Positions 39,968-52,055 are shown, counted from the first letter of the stretch. The stretch: DNA of 64,000 nt from Strongyloides papillosus (GCA_005656395.1 SRSI01000004.1:1116001-1180000), one strand, 5' to 3'. Made by a program: numbers and translations. Notes: generated from the letters alone by a model not told the origin.

Positions 39968-41469
39968 TTTTTGAGAATATAAGTTTACATCTAAGAAATA
40001 CTGATTTTATTTTAATATATTTTATTTTTCTCTGAACAGTATAAAAAAGTAATTAATATATATGTTAATATATTACAAGGGTAAAAAATATATTTTGTTA
40101 AACTATATATAATTTAATTGCATAAAACATTATTTTTTACTATAATATTTATGTTTGAAAAATAGCGATTATTTTAGAAATTTATTTACCATTAAGATTG
40201 ACTTATTATACATTTAAAGCATAATAAGAGCAAATTATATTATCAAATTAATATAAGTGTCATAAAAAATGTTTTAATTCTTTGATTAATTTACCAAAAG
40301 TACATGTGTTAAACATTGCTTTACATTATTAAATATAGATGTGGAGAAATTGTCGTAAACACACTTATTTGACGAGTTCTGCACAAAATAATTTTACTTA
40401 TAGAGAAGTAGGTATTGTGGCACTCGCCCAGGTGGCAAGTTATTTCTTCAATATTTTGCACCAAAAAAGCAAAACATTATTCCAAGGTAATAATTTTTAT
40501 TTATATTTTAAAAAAGGAAGTTAGATATTAAATTAATGAAAAGAGTGAAGTAATGATGAAATTGTATGGTCTCGAGAGGAATTAAGGTTTATATGAGGAG
40601 GAAAATAAGGATGATTTCTCATTCACCTACTCATCCATTTCTATGTTGATGTAATTATTAATTTTAATTAATTATTATATTTACGTTAATTTATTTTATG
40701 TTATATACCTCGTTTATTGCTTATTATTATTTATCTCTCCTTGTTTTTAGAGTACTGGGTTTTTAAATATACTTTTATTATGACTCGACATTGTATGCAA
40801 GAAACGAAAAATACAACGTTAGCATTTTTGACCCCCTAGATTTTAGAATTTGGCTCTGAAATTTTGCATGTAGGTAGATTCCAACATGCTCTATCATAAT
40901 TTAAAAAGAAAATTTCAAAAACGTTTCTCCAAAGTGGAGAAAAATGGAGCCAAAGTGCCAAAAAATCGCAATTTTCGCAATTAATGGCCGGGCCGCAAAT
41001 TAGAAATAAATTTAACACACACATACATACAAATTTGATATGTATGTGTGTCATTATAATGTATTAAATAAATCTGTTACAATATATATAAAAAAGTCGT
41101 AGTTTTTTGGTATCTCCAGAAGGTTTTTCGCGACAATAATATTAAGAACAAGTTTAACTTTAAAAAAAGTCCAAAATTTTTGAATTTAAAGGCTTCAGAC
41201 ATTAAATTTTACAATTTCTAACGTAAATTTTTAAAAATTTAAACCGTATAAGGGAAACTTTTGCAAATTATCTTCTTTTTTTCATTGTAAATCATAATTT
41301 TTACTGTTTTTTTTAAATATTAAATTTTGATTTAAGTAATTTTAAAATTATTAAATATCATGGTTAAAAAGATGTATCTGTAAACTGTTAATTTGACTAT
41401 TTACAATGAAAACATTTTTCATTATAAAGTTTGTAGATTATTAGTATGCTGTCACGTAAAATTATGAAA
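39968..41469. other. Non-coding repeat-like spacer
   Basis: No gene. At about 40810-41000 lies a GC-richer segment (TTTGGCTCTGAAATTTTGCA, GGAGAAAAATGGAGCCAAAG) partly similar to 18870-18905 (CTTGGCTCTAGAAAATTT), suggesting an unrecognised dispersed repeat. Confidence 0.4.
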
Positions 41470-42022
41470 ATAAATAACAGTACCAAAAATCTTAGTTTTT
41501 GGTAAAAATATACTTTTATTATGAATTCATTTTATGCGCACGTAAAAGTATGAAAATAAATATTGCGCACTAAAAAGTATGAAAATAAATTTTGCGCACT
41601 AAAAAGTATGAAAATAAATTTTTATTTTTATTTTATCAGTTTACCTGGCATAATAAAAGTATATCGCCGGCCCAGGCATTTAAACATTTACCGGAAACCA
41701 CAGAAAGATATCACTTCATATTAAATAATGAGAACATTTCTTATTGAAAATTTTCTAACAATTAAAATAACAAGTATGAAAATAATTTAAAAGAAATATT
41801 TGCTGCAACTGTAGTTCAATCACAAGCGATAAAGGATTCAAGTGCCTGGGACGGCGATATACTTTTATTATGCCAGGTAAACTGATAATATAAAAATCAA
41901 AATTTATTTTCATACTTTTGAGTGCGCAAAATTTATTTTCATACTTTTACGTGCGCATAAAATGAATTCATAATAAAAGTATATTTTTACCAAAAACTAA
42001 GATTTTTGGTACTGTTATTTAT
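41470..42022. mobile_element. Near-perfect palindromic MITE (553 bp)
   Basis: Ends ATAAATAACAGTACC and GGTACTGTTATTTAT. The arms continue inverted with TTAGTTTTTGGTAAAAATATA, ATTCATTTTATGCGCACG and CAGTTTACCTGGCATAATAA. The left arm carries an extra short tandem of GCGCACTAAAAAGTATGAAA. Loop about 41680-41845. No coding sequence. Confidence 0.85.
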
Positions 42023-43184
42023 ATTATATGTTTATATACTAACCCGTTCTAATAAATATAATAAATAATCGGTGTGCCTAATTTGTGTCCCCTTATATTC
42101 TCCAATTAGAGGAAATGGCAGTAAGACAATCACTCTATTTTTCATTCAAGGAAGTGATGGTAAATGAAATTAAAAGTACAATTGAAACCACTACTTTGTG
42201 AATTCTAAAAGAAATCTTTTGCAAAATTTATTTTGATGGTATTATAAGAATATTTGTGTTAATTACTATGAAATCGCGTTTAAATATTAATTTTATGGGA
42301 ACATATAAGTGCTGTAATTTTTTACATATAACTCAATTATCAATAGGAATTTTATTTAGTAATTAATTATTCTTGATTTAAACTATCAAGGTTTATTTAG
42401 TCTTTTGTTAATTTATTTAGTAAATGAACACAGTAAATTTTTACTGATGCTTAACATACACTTATTAAAGATATCATAACATTAAACGATAAAAGTAGGA
42501 CACTTATAATTAATTAATACATATTTGTTTATTTCATTATCAATTTTTTAATATTGATTCTATTTTTTCAATAAATCTTTATAATGGTGACATTATTAAT
42601 TCATATCTTTAGTAAAATAGACAGCAAGAAGATTGTAGTAAATAATAAATATAATTGTCTATCATCTTTTGTATAAACTTTAATTACCATTTCCTTAGGT
42701 TATTTACTGCACCTATAACGAATGTCTTTATTAAGATCAAATTTCAACAAGAGCCTAAATTAAGTAGTATTTTATTTAACATTACGACTATTTTATAAGC
42801 TATAAAAATTAATTAATATATTTGTAATTATTTAATAAAGTAAAGAAGACAAATTTATAGGAATGTTCGCGCAATTTTTTTGGTTGGAATAGTGTTTTGC
42901 CTTTTTGGTACAAAATATTGAAGAAAAGTCATGCCACTCTTACCGAGATACACCCGATTGGCAACCAATTCTTCTCAAATTTGAGACAGCACTCTTAAAT
43001 TTAAGAGTGTCATGGGAAAGTTGACAAAGATGTCTCAAATTTGAAAGCACTTCTAATAGGGAAAAAGAAAAAACATCATTTCAACAAGGCAAAAATTAAC
43101 TAATTAATAGTTTATCAAATAAGAGGAAAGGATATAAGTTATGATAATAACAAAAAAGTTGATAAACTATAAAAATTAAAAATC
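42023..43184. other. Non-coding spacer
   Basis: AT-rich. Around 42975-43020 are short inverted and direct copies of TCAAATTTGAGA / ACTCTTAAATTTAAGAGT. No gene. Confidence 0.4.
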
Positions 43185-43211
43185 GGGTACACGTTAACTA
43201 TTCAAAACGTT

Positions 43212-43350
43212 CTGTCAAAAAACGCGATTTAGAGAAATCACGGTTTTTTGACAAAAAATGCATTTTAGAAATTGCATAGTGTATTTCAACTATGCAGTAA
43301 ATAAAATGCAAACCTCAGTATTCTCGACTACCGAGAAACTGGGTTTTATT
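43212..43350. repeat. Three-hairpin conserved segment, copy A
   Basis: Hairpin 1: GTCAAAAAACGCGATTT with AAATCACGGTTTTTTGAC. Hairpin 2: outer stem TGCATTTTA / TAAAATGCA around inner stem TTGCATAGT / ACTATGCA. Hairpin 3: AACCTCAGT..TTCTCG with CGAGAAACTGGGTT. All three recur in copy B at about 47700-47845 with partly compensating changes. Confidence 0.75.
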
Positions 43351-43678
43351 TTATATATTTTATTACACGTTAAGATATATATAGGAGATAAATGTAAACG
43401 TGGGAGACGCAGCTCCAAGTATCTATGTATACAACAATTTAAAAATCTAACATAGTGAAATTAAGAGAATGAAATTAGGAGAGTTATAATGTGTTGGTTA
43501 AGATCCTTTTTTTTGAGAAGATAAATATAGTAGTGGGGGGTATAAGGTGATTAGAAATATTTGGTCGAAGATTGTTTGGCCCGTAAAATTGTAGTAGTGT
43601 AAAAGGTAAAATCCAAGTAATTTGAAAAGTTGATATGATATAATATAAAATAAAATGTACTGCACAATAAAATAAAAT

Positions 43679-45009
43679 TTATGTTTCCATATTAGTTGGT
43701 AATTGATGGGGTTGGGTGTTAGTTGTTGTGGGTTGGTGGTTGATGGTTGTGGGTTGGTGGTTGGTGGTTGTGGGTTGAGGATTAGTTTGTGAATCTTTGA
43801 GCTTTAAGTATTTTGCGATCATGAATTCGCTTTCTAAAGCGGTTTTAGTTGACAATTTTTCTAGGAAGTGGTGAGCTGCTGGTTTGAGATTGATGTGATT
43901 GTAAAATTCCATCCATTGCTGTTCAGATTTTGGGATCAATTCACCGAAATTACCAAGTACTAACGCGCAGAATCTAACTTGTTTAGATTCTCTTTTACCA
44001 ATTAATTTGCAAAAACTGTTGCGTCCTAAATGGTATTGTGGAGCTGTAATTGGGGTTATTAGTTCCTCTTCACCGTTTAGTACATATCTTTGTGTTTTGA
44101 CTATTATGCTTTCTTGTAATTTATCACAACTCGATATCACAAGATCGGCAACAACAATTTGGTTTTTGAGATATATTACAAGGTCTGGGCGGCTGTGATA
44201 TAGTTTTTCAGTAAAACTAAATGGTTATTCCACCATCATCTTAAAATCTTTAAATTGAAATGTATTTTTATGTTCTTTAAAGTGTAAGTATTTACCACTT
44301 TTCATTAATGATATTTGGTTTACTAACATATACAAAATTTGATCGTGCCTTCTTTTTTTGTTTTCGTTGTTGAAAGAACAATAATTTAGAATGTGTTGGG
44401 GGTAGTCATATTTTCCACAATTTTTACCATCATTATCTTTAAGGATACAGACACTGTTGGAGTTACTTGGGGAACATAGTAATGGGTGGATTGATTCTTG
44501 TAAAATAACAATTGATTTGAAGCGAGTTGGGGGTATTTCTATTTTATTTGACCATGGGTAAGTCATATTTTGTTCGACTGAAATTTTAGGGAATTTGCGA
44601 TTTTTGGTGTATTTTTTCTATCCAGTAGTTTTCATCTACTTTATCTGCTAGTTGACTCAATTTCTTTTTAGCATCTTTTTCAGATTCATATTCAACACCG
44701 TCAATGATTAAAGTGGATGATTTGAATTGGACATTGATATTATATTTGGCAATCAAATGTAGGAAGATGTCTTTATGTGTACTGAATTTACTTTTTAGGT
44801 CTTTAAAAAGGTCGTTATAATGAATATGGGCAAAGTTTTTTAAATTAATTTTATCGAGTTCAAGAGTTACATTTTTTAATCCTAAGCCATTTTTTGTTTT
44901 ACTTAAGTAAAGCCTAGCGTTTGTTAGAGCGGCTAATTTTAAGTTATTTTTATTTAAATGTTCTCTTGTTAGTAGGTCAAGTTTCTTGGCAAATTTGTCT
45001 CTTTTTTGG
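43679..45009 (-). pseudogene. C-terminal end of an R2-clade LINE: RT end, zinc knuckle, restriction-like endonuclease
   Basis: Minus-strand reading from 45009 down: RLYLSKTKNGLGLKNV, typical of the region after a non-LTR RT; stops near 44593 and 44225; a Cys/His knuckle CGKYDYPQHILNYC followed by KRRHDQIL; then RPDLVIYLKNQIVVADLV, which fits the PD..D core of the restriction-like endonuclease of R2/NeSL/CRE-type elements, with further Lys downstream. The tail is a Pro/Thr/Asn/His repeat (NHQPTTINHQPTT). The N-terminal zinc fingers and RT palm are missing. Such elements are usually site-specific. Broken by two stops. Confidence 0.7.
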
Positions 45010-45468
45010 TTTTATAAACCGACGACATTGGAAATGTATCAATCCTACACTTATTTCATTTCATTCACTTAAAATTTTTCTGTCACTTTAAAAAAAACAA
45101 AAGTACACATAATATATACATTTCCCTATAAAATGGCAAAAATTTTCTTCCTTTGTCTTTTTAAAAAAAAAATAAATTTTGTGTCTTTTCTTTTAAAAAT
45201 ATGAAGTTGTTTAAAGTAAAACTGTATAAGCAAAAAAAAATTGCATCAAAAATTTTTTACTTAAAATAATTTTCAATATTTTACTGTATCAGTAGAATTT
45301 TTTTAATAAATCATTCGTAGAATTTTCTATTATTTCATTATATGAGGGCTAAACTATGCGATGCTGGTCAAAAGGAGGCCACGGATCAAGACTTATCAAC
45401 AAATTGATAAAAATAATGTGATTTAGATATTTTTTATCATTATACTTGTTAATACTCAATATTTTTAA

Positions 45469-45821
45469 CCGTTTTCCGACCGGATAACGCATATATGCGT
45501 CATAAACAAAAATGTTACTGCGTAGTGGTAATTTATACTATAGATGAGGAACTTTGGAATAGTGTTTTCCATCCCTTAAAAAGTATTTGTATGGAAAAAG
45601 AGAAAAAATAAATTAACAAATAACAGTCAAATATCATAAATAAGAGTAAATTTAATAAAATTTTAGTAAAAAATTATATTTTTAACTTATTTATTTAATT
45701 TTTACTGAAGAAATATATTACCAACCATAGTTAACTTTTTATTCTATGTGAAAGTATCCTTTCTATTTTACACACAGAGGAGTGCGTAATATAAAGAGAA
45801 AAATCTCTGGTCGTGAAAGGG
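45469..45821. mobile_element. piggyBac-like MITE (353 bp) with TTAA duplications
   Basis: TTAA at 45465-45468 and 45822-45825. Ends CCGTTTTCCGACCGGA and the complement of CCCTTTCACGACCAGAG are related. TTAA targets with CCC(T)TTC ends fit piggyBac. No coding sequence. Inserted within copy A. Confidence 0.65.
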
Positions 45822-46235
45822 TTAACCTATTTTGCTAGGTACTTCTGCAAAAATTTGGAGTTTTATGTATCCTCGGGAATTGGCAAAAAACGCATTGTAC
45901 ATTTCACGTGTCACCACTACCACTGAGTCAATGTGGCTATGACGACGGATATGTCGTGACTGGTAACTATGTTAAGTCATTTATACAATCGATTGTAAAG
46001 GTCAAGATTTGTAATATTAGCTTATTGTACAATAAATTAGTTTTTAATTAACTTCACTTTTCAATATTTTAAGATTTTTGTATCAATTTGTTAAATTGTC
46101 AAATCTCTTAATATTACTATTACTTATTAGCAAGGAAAAAACTGCTTATTTCCTTTAAATCAAATGAAAATCATTTAACTTTAACTTATATGATTTCTAA
46201 TTTGTAGTGACTTATCAGTTTTCGTAACTTCTCAA

Positions 46236-47193
46236 GCCCCATTGGCGCACACTCAAACTGAAAGTGTTAGGTCGAGCTAACATTTCCGCAATACGCTGAC
46301 TTGAGTTAACATATTTTATAATATAATTTGTATAGTATGTACCAAGGTACTTTTTTTGATTTAGTTAAAATACTTTTCATGCTTTACAGGTTATCATAAT
46401 AAGTAATTTATACAATTTACTAACAATAATAATGTAAAGGAATTAAAATAATCGTCATAGCGAATAGTAGCAAAATTTTACCTGTATAACATATGATTTT
46501 TTAATGATATTATTTCAATATATACCTTACATTTTCCATAAAAATATTTAATAGATAAAAAAAAATTTTATGTAGAAAATAAATTAATAGTATGAAAAAG
46601 TCAGTTTATCTAACTTTAATTTTTAATTTTTTTGTATTAAAAATAAACTAATAATATAGGTATCAAATTTTGTTGACTTTAATTATAAAATTTCTTTATA
46701 CTAAAAGTAAATTGAAAATATAAAAAAATAAGTTTCGATGACTCTTATTTAAATTTTCGTTGTATTAAAAATAATTTAATAACATAAAAATTGAAATTTC
46801 AATTATTTTTATTCTAGCTGATACTTATTTCACAGAAACCAAGTTTCGCTAGCTTAATTGGTTAAATTAGTAAAATTTATTCGTTGACTTGTTGTCCCCA
46901 AGTTCTCTTCCTCCTCCTTGTAATTGTTAGTTGTCAAGTTCGTTCTTCTTCTTCTTTCTCGGTTTCGTGCTTAGTATTTGTAGATCTTGAGTTGTTATAT
47001 GTAGAATTATTTGAGTGTTAAGAAATGTTTTGTTTTTTCTAAAAAATTTAAATATGTTAGGTCGAATTTTTGAATATGTTAGGTCAACCTAACACTTTCC
47101 TTAAAAACAAATGTTTTTGACCAAAATTTTAGGTCGAGCTAACATTTTCGTTTTCAGTGTATAAGTTAAAATTGTTCTAGGCAATGCCAAGGT
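46236..47193 (+). pseudogene. tRNA-like remnant split by a MITE
   Basis: GCCCCAT at 46236 could pair all 7 bp with ATGGGGC near 47186-47192, just after a T-arm ACCAG-TTCGAGC-CTGGT. Between them lies a ~890-bp insert (about 46250-47140) whose ends are inverted: ACACTCAAACTGAAA... at left and ...TTTTCAGTGT at right, each followed inward by a GGTCGAGCTAACA-type block. Discounting the insert leaves about 72 nt, tRNA length, but the D arm and anticodon stem do not fold well, so it is at best a decayed tRNA gene. Confidence 0.35.
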
Positions 47194-47662
47194 CACCAGT
47201 TCGAGCCTGGTATGGGGCAAAAGACCATATTTTGTATTTAAGGTACTACAAAAAAGCAGTCCAATAATCATATTTTTTCATTTTTACAATCTCGCATAAG
47301 TGAAGAAATTAGGAAAAAACTAAAGAAGGACTAATTAATAACGTTATAAATTACTTTCAAGAAATTGGAAAATTTATTAACTTTTATTTTAAAATTAAAA
47401 TATAATTGAAATAATATTTTAAAGTATGTTTTGATTGGATTTATGTTCTGCTGTTATAAAAAAAATTATCAAATCTGTAATTTATATTTGTCTAATTTTC
47501 TAGAACTTAAATATTAATTATGAAAAAATAAAGTAAAAAATTTATTTTTTATTCTTCTTAGATTTTATTTGTAGGAAAAATATTTTGTTTGTTAATTAAT
47601 TAATAAGTTCACCTAAAAATTTCTGCATTATGATGCGCTTTAAGTCTCCCACGGCAAGGCCG
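47194..47662. other. Non-coding spacer
   Basis: AT-rich; ends in a perfect hairpin CCCACGGC-AA-GGCCGTGGG just before element copy B. No gene. Confidence 0.4.
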
Positions 47663-47671
47663 TGGGGATAT

Positions 47672-48847
47672 GGGTGCACGTGAATTCTTCAAAATTTTTC
47701 GTCAAAAAACGCGATTTAGACAAATCACGGTTTTTTGACAAAAAATGCATTTTAGAAATTGCACAGTGAAATAATGCATTTCTACTATGCAATTAATAAA
47801 ATGCAAACCTCAGTATTCCCGACTACCGAGAAACTGGGTTTTATATATTCATTTTATTACACGTATAAGAAGTTTTAAAAACAATAAAACGTGGAGGACG
47901 CAGCCTCAATGTAATAATTCATCACAAGTATAAAATTAAATAATTAAATTACCAATATTGGTAAAGATACAATGGCATAATGTTACAAGTATTAGTGGTA
48001 AAATATATGGTTGACAATAGTAAAGAGATTTGGATAAGATGAGATACAGGTTTTATAAACCGACGACATCCTGAAAGTACCAACCCTACATTTATTTCAT
48101 TTCATTCACTTAAAATTTTTCTGTCACTTCAAAAGAAACAAAAGTACATATAGTATATACATTTTTCCAAGTAATAGTAAATTTTCTCTCCCTTTAGTGT
48201 AAAAATATTTTTTTCTAAAATAATATAAGTAATTCTATTTTAATTGTATAAGTATATAATAATATATACATTTTTTAAAAATTAAAAAAAACAAGATATT
48301 ATTACTGTGTCAAAATAAAATAATCTCATAAAAATATTGTATATTATATAAAAATTTCTTATAAAAGGAGCTACGCGGTTGATTATTTTCATTAATCTTT
48401 TAAAAATAAATAAAGTTGGCATATTTTTTTGGAAAAATAAACATTTTTATAGTTAAAAACATTAGGAAAGAAAATTTTGTATTAAAAGAATTTTTTAACT
48501 AAAGTAATTTTTAATATTATTGTTTCAGTGGAATTTTAATAATAAACGTATAGTTTTTTTAAAACTTAATTATATTTTAATAACAAAATATTTATTTTAC
48601 TAATACACATACATTATTTTAATTATTAAATTATTTTATATATTAAAAAGTGTTTATTTTATAAATAAACTTATATTCTTTTAATTATTTAAATTTCTTT
48701 AATGAAAAGTGTTGATTTTATTACTAAATATATTTTTAACTACACATTTTTGGCATATTTTTTATTAGATACTCCTAACACGGAATTTGGAATCTTATGT
48801 ATCACGGTGAATTGGCAAAAAACGCATTGTAGAATTCACGTGTCACC
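47672..48847. mobile_element. Element copy B: 1.18 kb non-coding copy inserted at the tRNA-Cys 5' end
   Basis: Flanked by 9-bp direct repeats TGGGGATAT (47663-47671 and 48848-48856); the right copy is the first bases of the tRNA-Cys gene plus one. Ends GGGTGCACGTGAATTCT and AGAATTCACGTGTCACC are inverted over about 16 bp. The left ~200 bp has the three hairpins of copy A; from 48050 on it matches copy A from 45009. No open frame. Could be a MULE-like TIR element (9-bp duplication) or a deleted R2-type LINE. Confidence 0.65.
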
Positions 48848-48848
48848 T

Positions 48849-48920
48849 GGGGATATAGCTCAGTGGTAGAGCATGTGACTGCAGATCATATGGTCCCCGG
48901 TTCAATCCCGGGTGTCCCCT
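48849..48920 (+). tRNA. tRNA-Cys (GCA)
   Basis: 72 nt: acceptor stem GGGGATA / TGTCCCC, D arm GCTCAGTGGTAGAGC, anticodon stem TGTGA / TCATA with loop CTGCAGA (anticodon GCA), T arm with GTTCAATC, discriminator T as usual for Cys. Followed by a TTTTT pol III terminator at about 48931. Its first 8 bases plus the preceding T are duplicated upstream as the target site of element copy B, so the gene stays intact while its 5' flank is transposon sequence. Confidence 0.95.
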
Positions 48921-50357
48921 ACGTCTGCCGTTTTTCTAAGTAAACACATATTTGTTATATCAAACCATTTAATGTTTTTATTTTGTAATAATATTAAAAA
49001 AAATGCATTAGACCTTTTTATCCCATTTTCAAAGGTTAATTACAATGAAATCAAAAATAAAATAATACTACAAACATTGAAATATTTATACACTCAAAAA
49101 TAAAGGTACGTCTTTAATAGTTATAAATTGATAAATAATTATAGCAAATATACAATTAATTATGTTTTATGACTATATTCAATAAAATATCTTAAATATA
49201 AGCGCATTACCTAAATGAAATTTTTATTCAGCTTGAACTAGTTTACTGAAATTTTAACAGTAAAAAAATAGAAATTAACATGACTAGTTCAAAAATATAT
49301 CTTTTAGCTATTTGTAAAAATCGGTTAATTTTGTTAAATTTTATATTTGTATAATTACAGGTAAATATTACATTATATTTATATTCTTTAATTTTTAAAT
49401 AGTAAAGATTTAATGAAAATAAAAACAACTGTTTTTTTTTTAAAATATTTGCAAAAATAATTATTGACTATACATAAAATCTATTATTATAAAAAAAAAC
49501 CTAATTTCTATAATTTTATTTTTTTATCATTAATTATTTCCTTATTTAATTTTTACTACTACTTGCATTTTAAATATAATAATTGAATAGATATATATTT
49601 TTAACACAGTATCTTTTAATTACAATTATGTTTTATAATTTTACCGTAGAATAAACTATGTTCTTTTTTTAATATTTAGAAGCAAATCTTGCGTTACGTC
49701 ATTTATTCGCAATATTATTTTTAATTCAACTGTTATATGATAGTAATTGCAGATACATTGATTTTAAGTACTTTGTAAAGATTATTAAAAGAGTTTAAAT
49801 GTAACGATAGATTGTTACAAAACTTTTTAGAAAATAATCCAAAGTAGGTATTAAGATTGTACAAAGAGTAAAATTCCCATATGTCAGTTAGTCTAAGAAA
49901 GTTTCACTCTCCAGACGATAGGTTCTAATAATTGTTATTTTATATACTAATTGTTGTATTATTTGGTGGGATAACCTGAAATTTATTTTAATTAATAAAG
50001 TTTAATTTAAGTAATTAAATTATATTAAAAAAATGTTTAGTAATTTTAGAAATTATCAAAATCACTAATATAAAAAAGATATGTGCATAAGACAGAAACT
50101 TTTTATATAGTTTTAATTTATGTGATTTATAATTAATATTTTTTAAGCATTAATAATGAGTATATTATAAAGGTTAGAAGATATAAAGAGAATGAAACCT
50201 GACTAAAGAAACTATTGCCGAAGTGAAAAATATCTCATAAAAAGACTAATAAGTAGAGCAATATTTATCATAATTGTACTTGTTTTTTTAAATATTTTTG
50301 AGTAAACTGTGAAATTTTGGTAGTAGTGTTAATATTTGTAACAAAGAAATAAACATA
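48921..50357. other. Non-coding spacer
   Basis: AT-rich; short fortuitous frames only. No gene or repeat family recognised beyond the tRNA terminator. Confidence 0.45.
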
Positions 50358-51774
50358 CACACAAGTTAAAAATTTCGCAATTTAAGGTTGCAATTTAATG
50401 CTAATTGTCATACAATTCACCTAAAATTGTATAACAATTTAATGAATTTTGTATTACATTTTTACTAATTTTTGTATAGGTACAATTCTATTCAAATTGT
50501 ATTACAATTTAGGTAGAATTGTTATGCATTCCAGGTAGAATAGTTTTGCATTTTAGGAAGAATTAGTTATGCATTTTAAGAAGAATCGTTAGGCATTCTA
50601 GGTAGAATAGTTTTGCATTTTAGATAGAATTGTTTTGCATTTTAGGTAGAATTGTTTTACATTTTTGGTAGAATTGTATGACAATTGAGGAAGAATTGTA
50701 TGACATTTGAGGGTGAATTGTATGACATTTGAGGAAGAATTGTATAACAATTTAGGTAAAATTGTTATGCAAATTTTATAAAAAAAATTATCAAATATAT
50801 TTAATTAATTATATTCTTCTTGGGAAACAGAAAAATAATAAATAAAAAGATTAAGAATTAAATAAATATACTATAAACTAAGTGATGTACTAAATTAATC
50901 TAATAAACTTAATAAAAGTTTGGAATATTAAATGTAAAATCACAAAAATAATGTTAGTACTTAAAACATTGTTATATAGATATAGAAGGACTTTCATTTT
51001 CTAAACATTAATAATACATTTGTATCTCAATATAAATTTAGAAAATTTTATTAATGAAAACGCAAAACAAAAATAAAAATGATCAAGAATTTTACAAATA
51101 GATCAACATTATATGATTCAAAAAAGCGATTTACAGAAAATAAGATAAGTATGATGTTTGAAAATTATTTATTAAAAATTTTGTTACATAGTTCATACAA
51201 CATATATTAATTACTAATTAACTATTAAAATAAAATCTTTATTAAATTTATATTGAAGTACATGTATATTATAAATGTTTAGAAAATGAAAGTTCTTCCA
51301 TATTTAAATAACAATGTTTTTAAGTACTAACATTATTTTTGTGATTTTACATTTATTTCCAAACTTTTATTAAGTTTATTAGATTAATTTAGTACATCAC
51401 TTAGTTTATAGTATATTTATTTAATTCTTAATCTTTTTATTTATTATTTTTCTGTTTTTCAAAAAGAATATAATTAATTAAATATATTTGGTAATTTTTT
51501 TTTATAAAATTTGCATAACAATTTTACCTAAATTGTTATACAATTCTTCCTCAAATGTCATACAATTCACCCTCAAATGTCATACAATTCTTCCTCAATT
51601 GTCATACAATTCTACCTAAAATGTAAAACAATTCTACCTAAAATGCAAAACAATTCTATCTAAAATGCAAAACTATTCTATTCATTTTGTAAGATTTCCT
51701 TTTTTTGTAAATGTAATACAATTTTACATAAATTGTCATGTGCATCTTAAATTGCGGAATTTTTAATTTGTGTG
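50358..51774. mobile_element. 1.4 kb foldback element with 22-bp tandem repeats in both arms
   Basis: Ends CACACAAGTTAAAAATTTCGC and the complement of GCGGAATTTTTAATTTGTGTG, each flanked by TA. The arms, nearly 700 bp each, are inverted over their whole length except a ~100-bp centre near 51060-51160. Each arm contains a tandem array of a 22-bp unit of the type GGTAGAATTGTTTTGCATTT: about 12 units in the left arm, about 8 in the right. No coding sequence. TA flanks fit the Tc1/mariner group. Confidence 0.85.
50512..50776. repeat. Tandem array of a 22-bp unit (about 12 copies)
   Basis: Units read GGTAGAATTGTTATGCATTC, GGTAGAATAGTTTTGCATTT, GATAGAATTGTTTTGCATTT, GGAAGAATTGTATGACATTT and so on; all 22 bp except one of 23 bp. 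The right arm carries the complementary array at about 51520-51690. Confidence 0.9.
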
Positions 51775-52055
51775 TAGAGTTATGATTATTGTATTGTTTG
51801 TAATATCGTACATTTTTTTAAAAAAACGTTTCAACTATAATCTACAAGATGACGCAAAAAAAATCTAAAATAAATTTCTTATATTAACTCAGTTGATGCC
51901 AAGAAAATATTTAAAATAAAAAAATCTCTTGTATTGTTTAAATTGCTGAACTATTTTTAAACATTAGAAATTTCCAAGAATTCGAGAAAAAAAACTGCAA
52001 ATTATTCAAATTTAAACTTCTGTATACTTCCGTTTGCTAATGCAAAGAAAAAGTA

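Larger units (their letters stand above)
43185..45915 (-). mobile_element. Element copy A: R2-type LINE fragment with structured end
   Basis: Begins GGGTACACG at 43185 and ends TTCACGTGTCACC at 45915; both outer parts are shared with copy B (47672-48847). The shared left part (about 43210-43420) contains three hairpins, the shared right part starts at GGTTTTATAAACCGACGAC (45009). Between them, on the minus strand, lies the C-terminal end of an R2-clade non-LTR retrotransposon. Copy B lacks that coding block. Read on the minus strand, 43.2-43.67 kb would be a structured 3' UTR. No target duplication is visible. Confidence 0.55.

Noticed and set aside
43258..43455. 65-residue ORF in the three-hairpin segment
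   Set aside because: Overlaps conserved hairpins; not open in the sister copy.
50358..51774. CRISPR-like regular repeats
   Set aside because: Units are directly contiguous 22-mers without spacers, in a eukaryotic foldback element.
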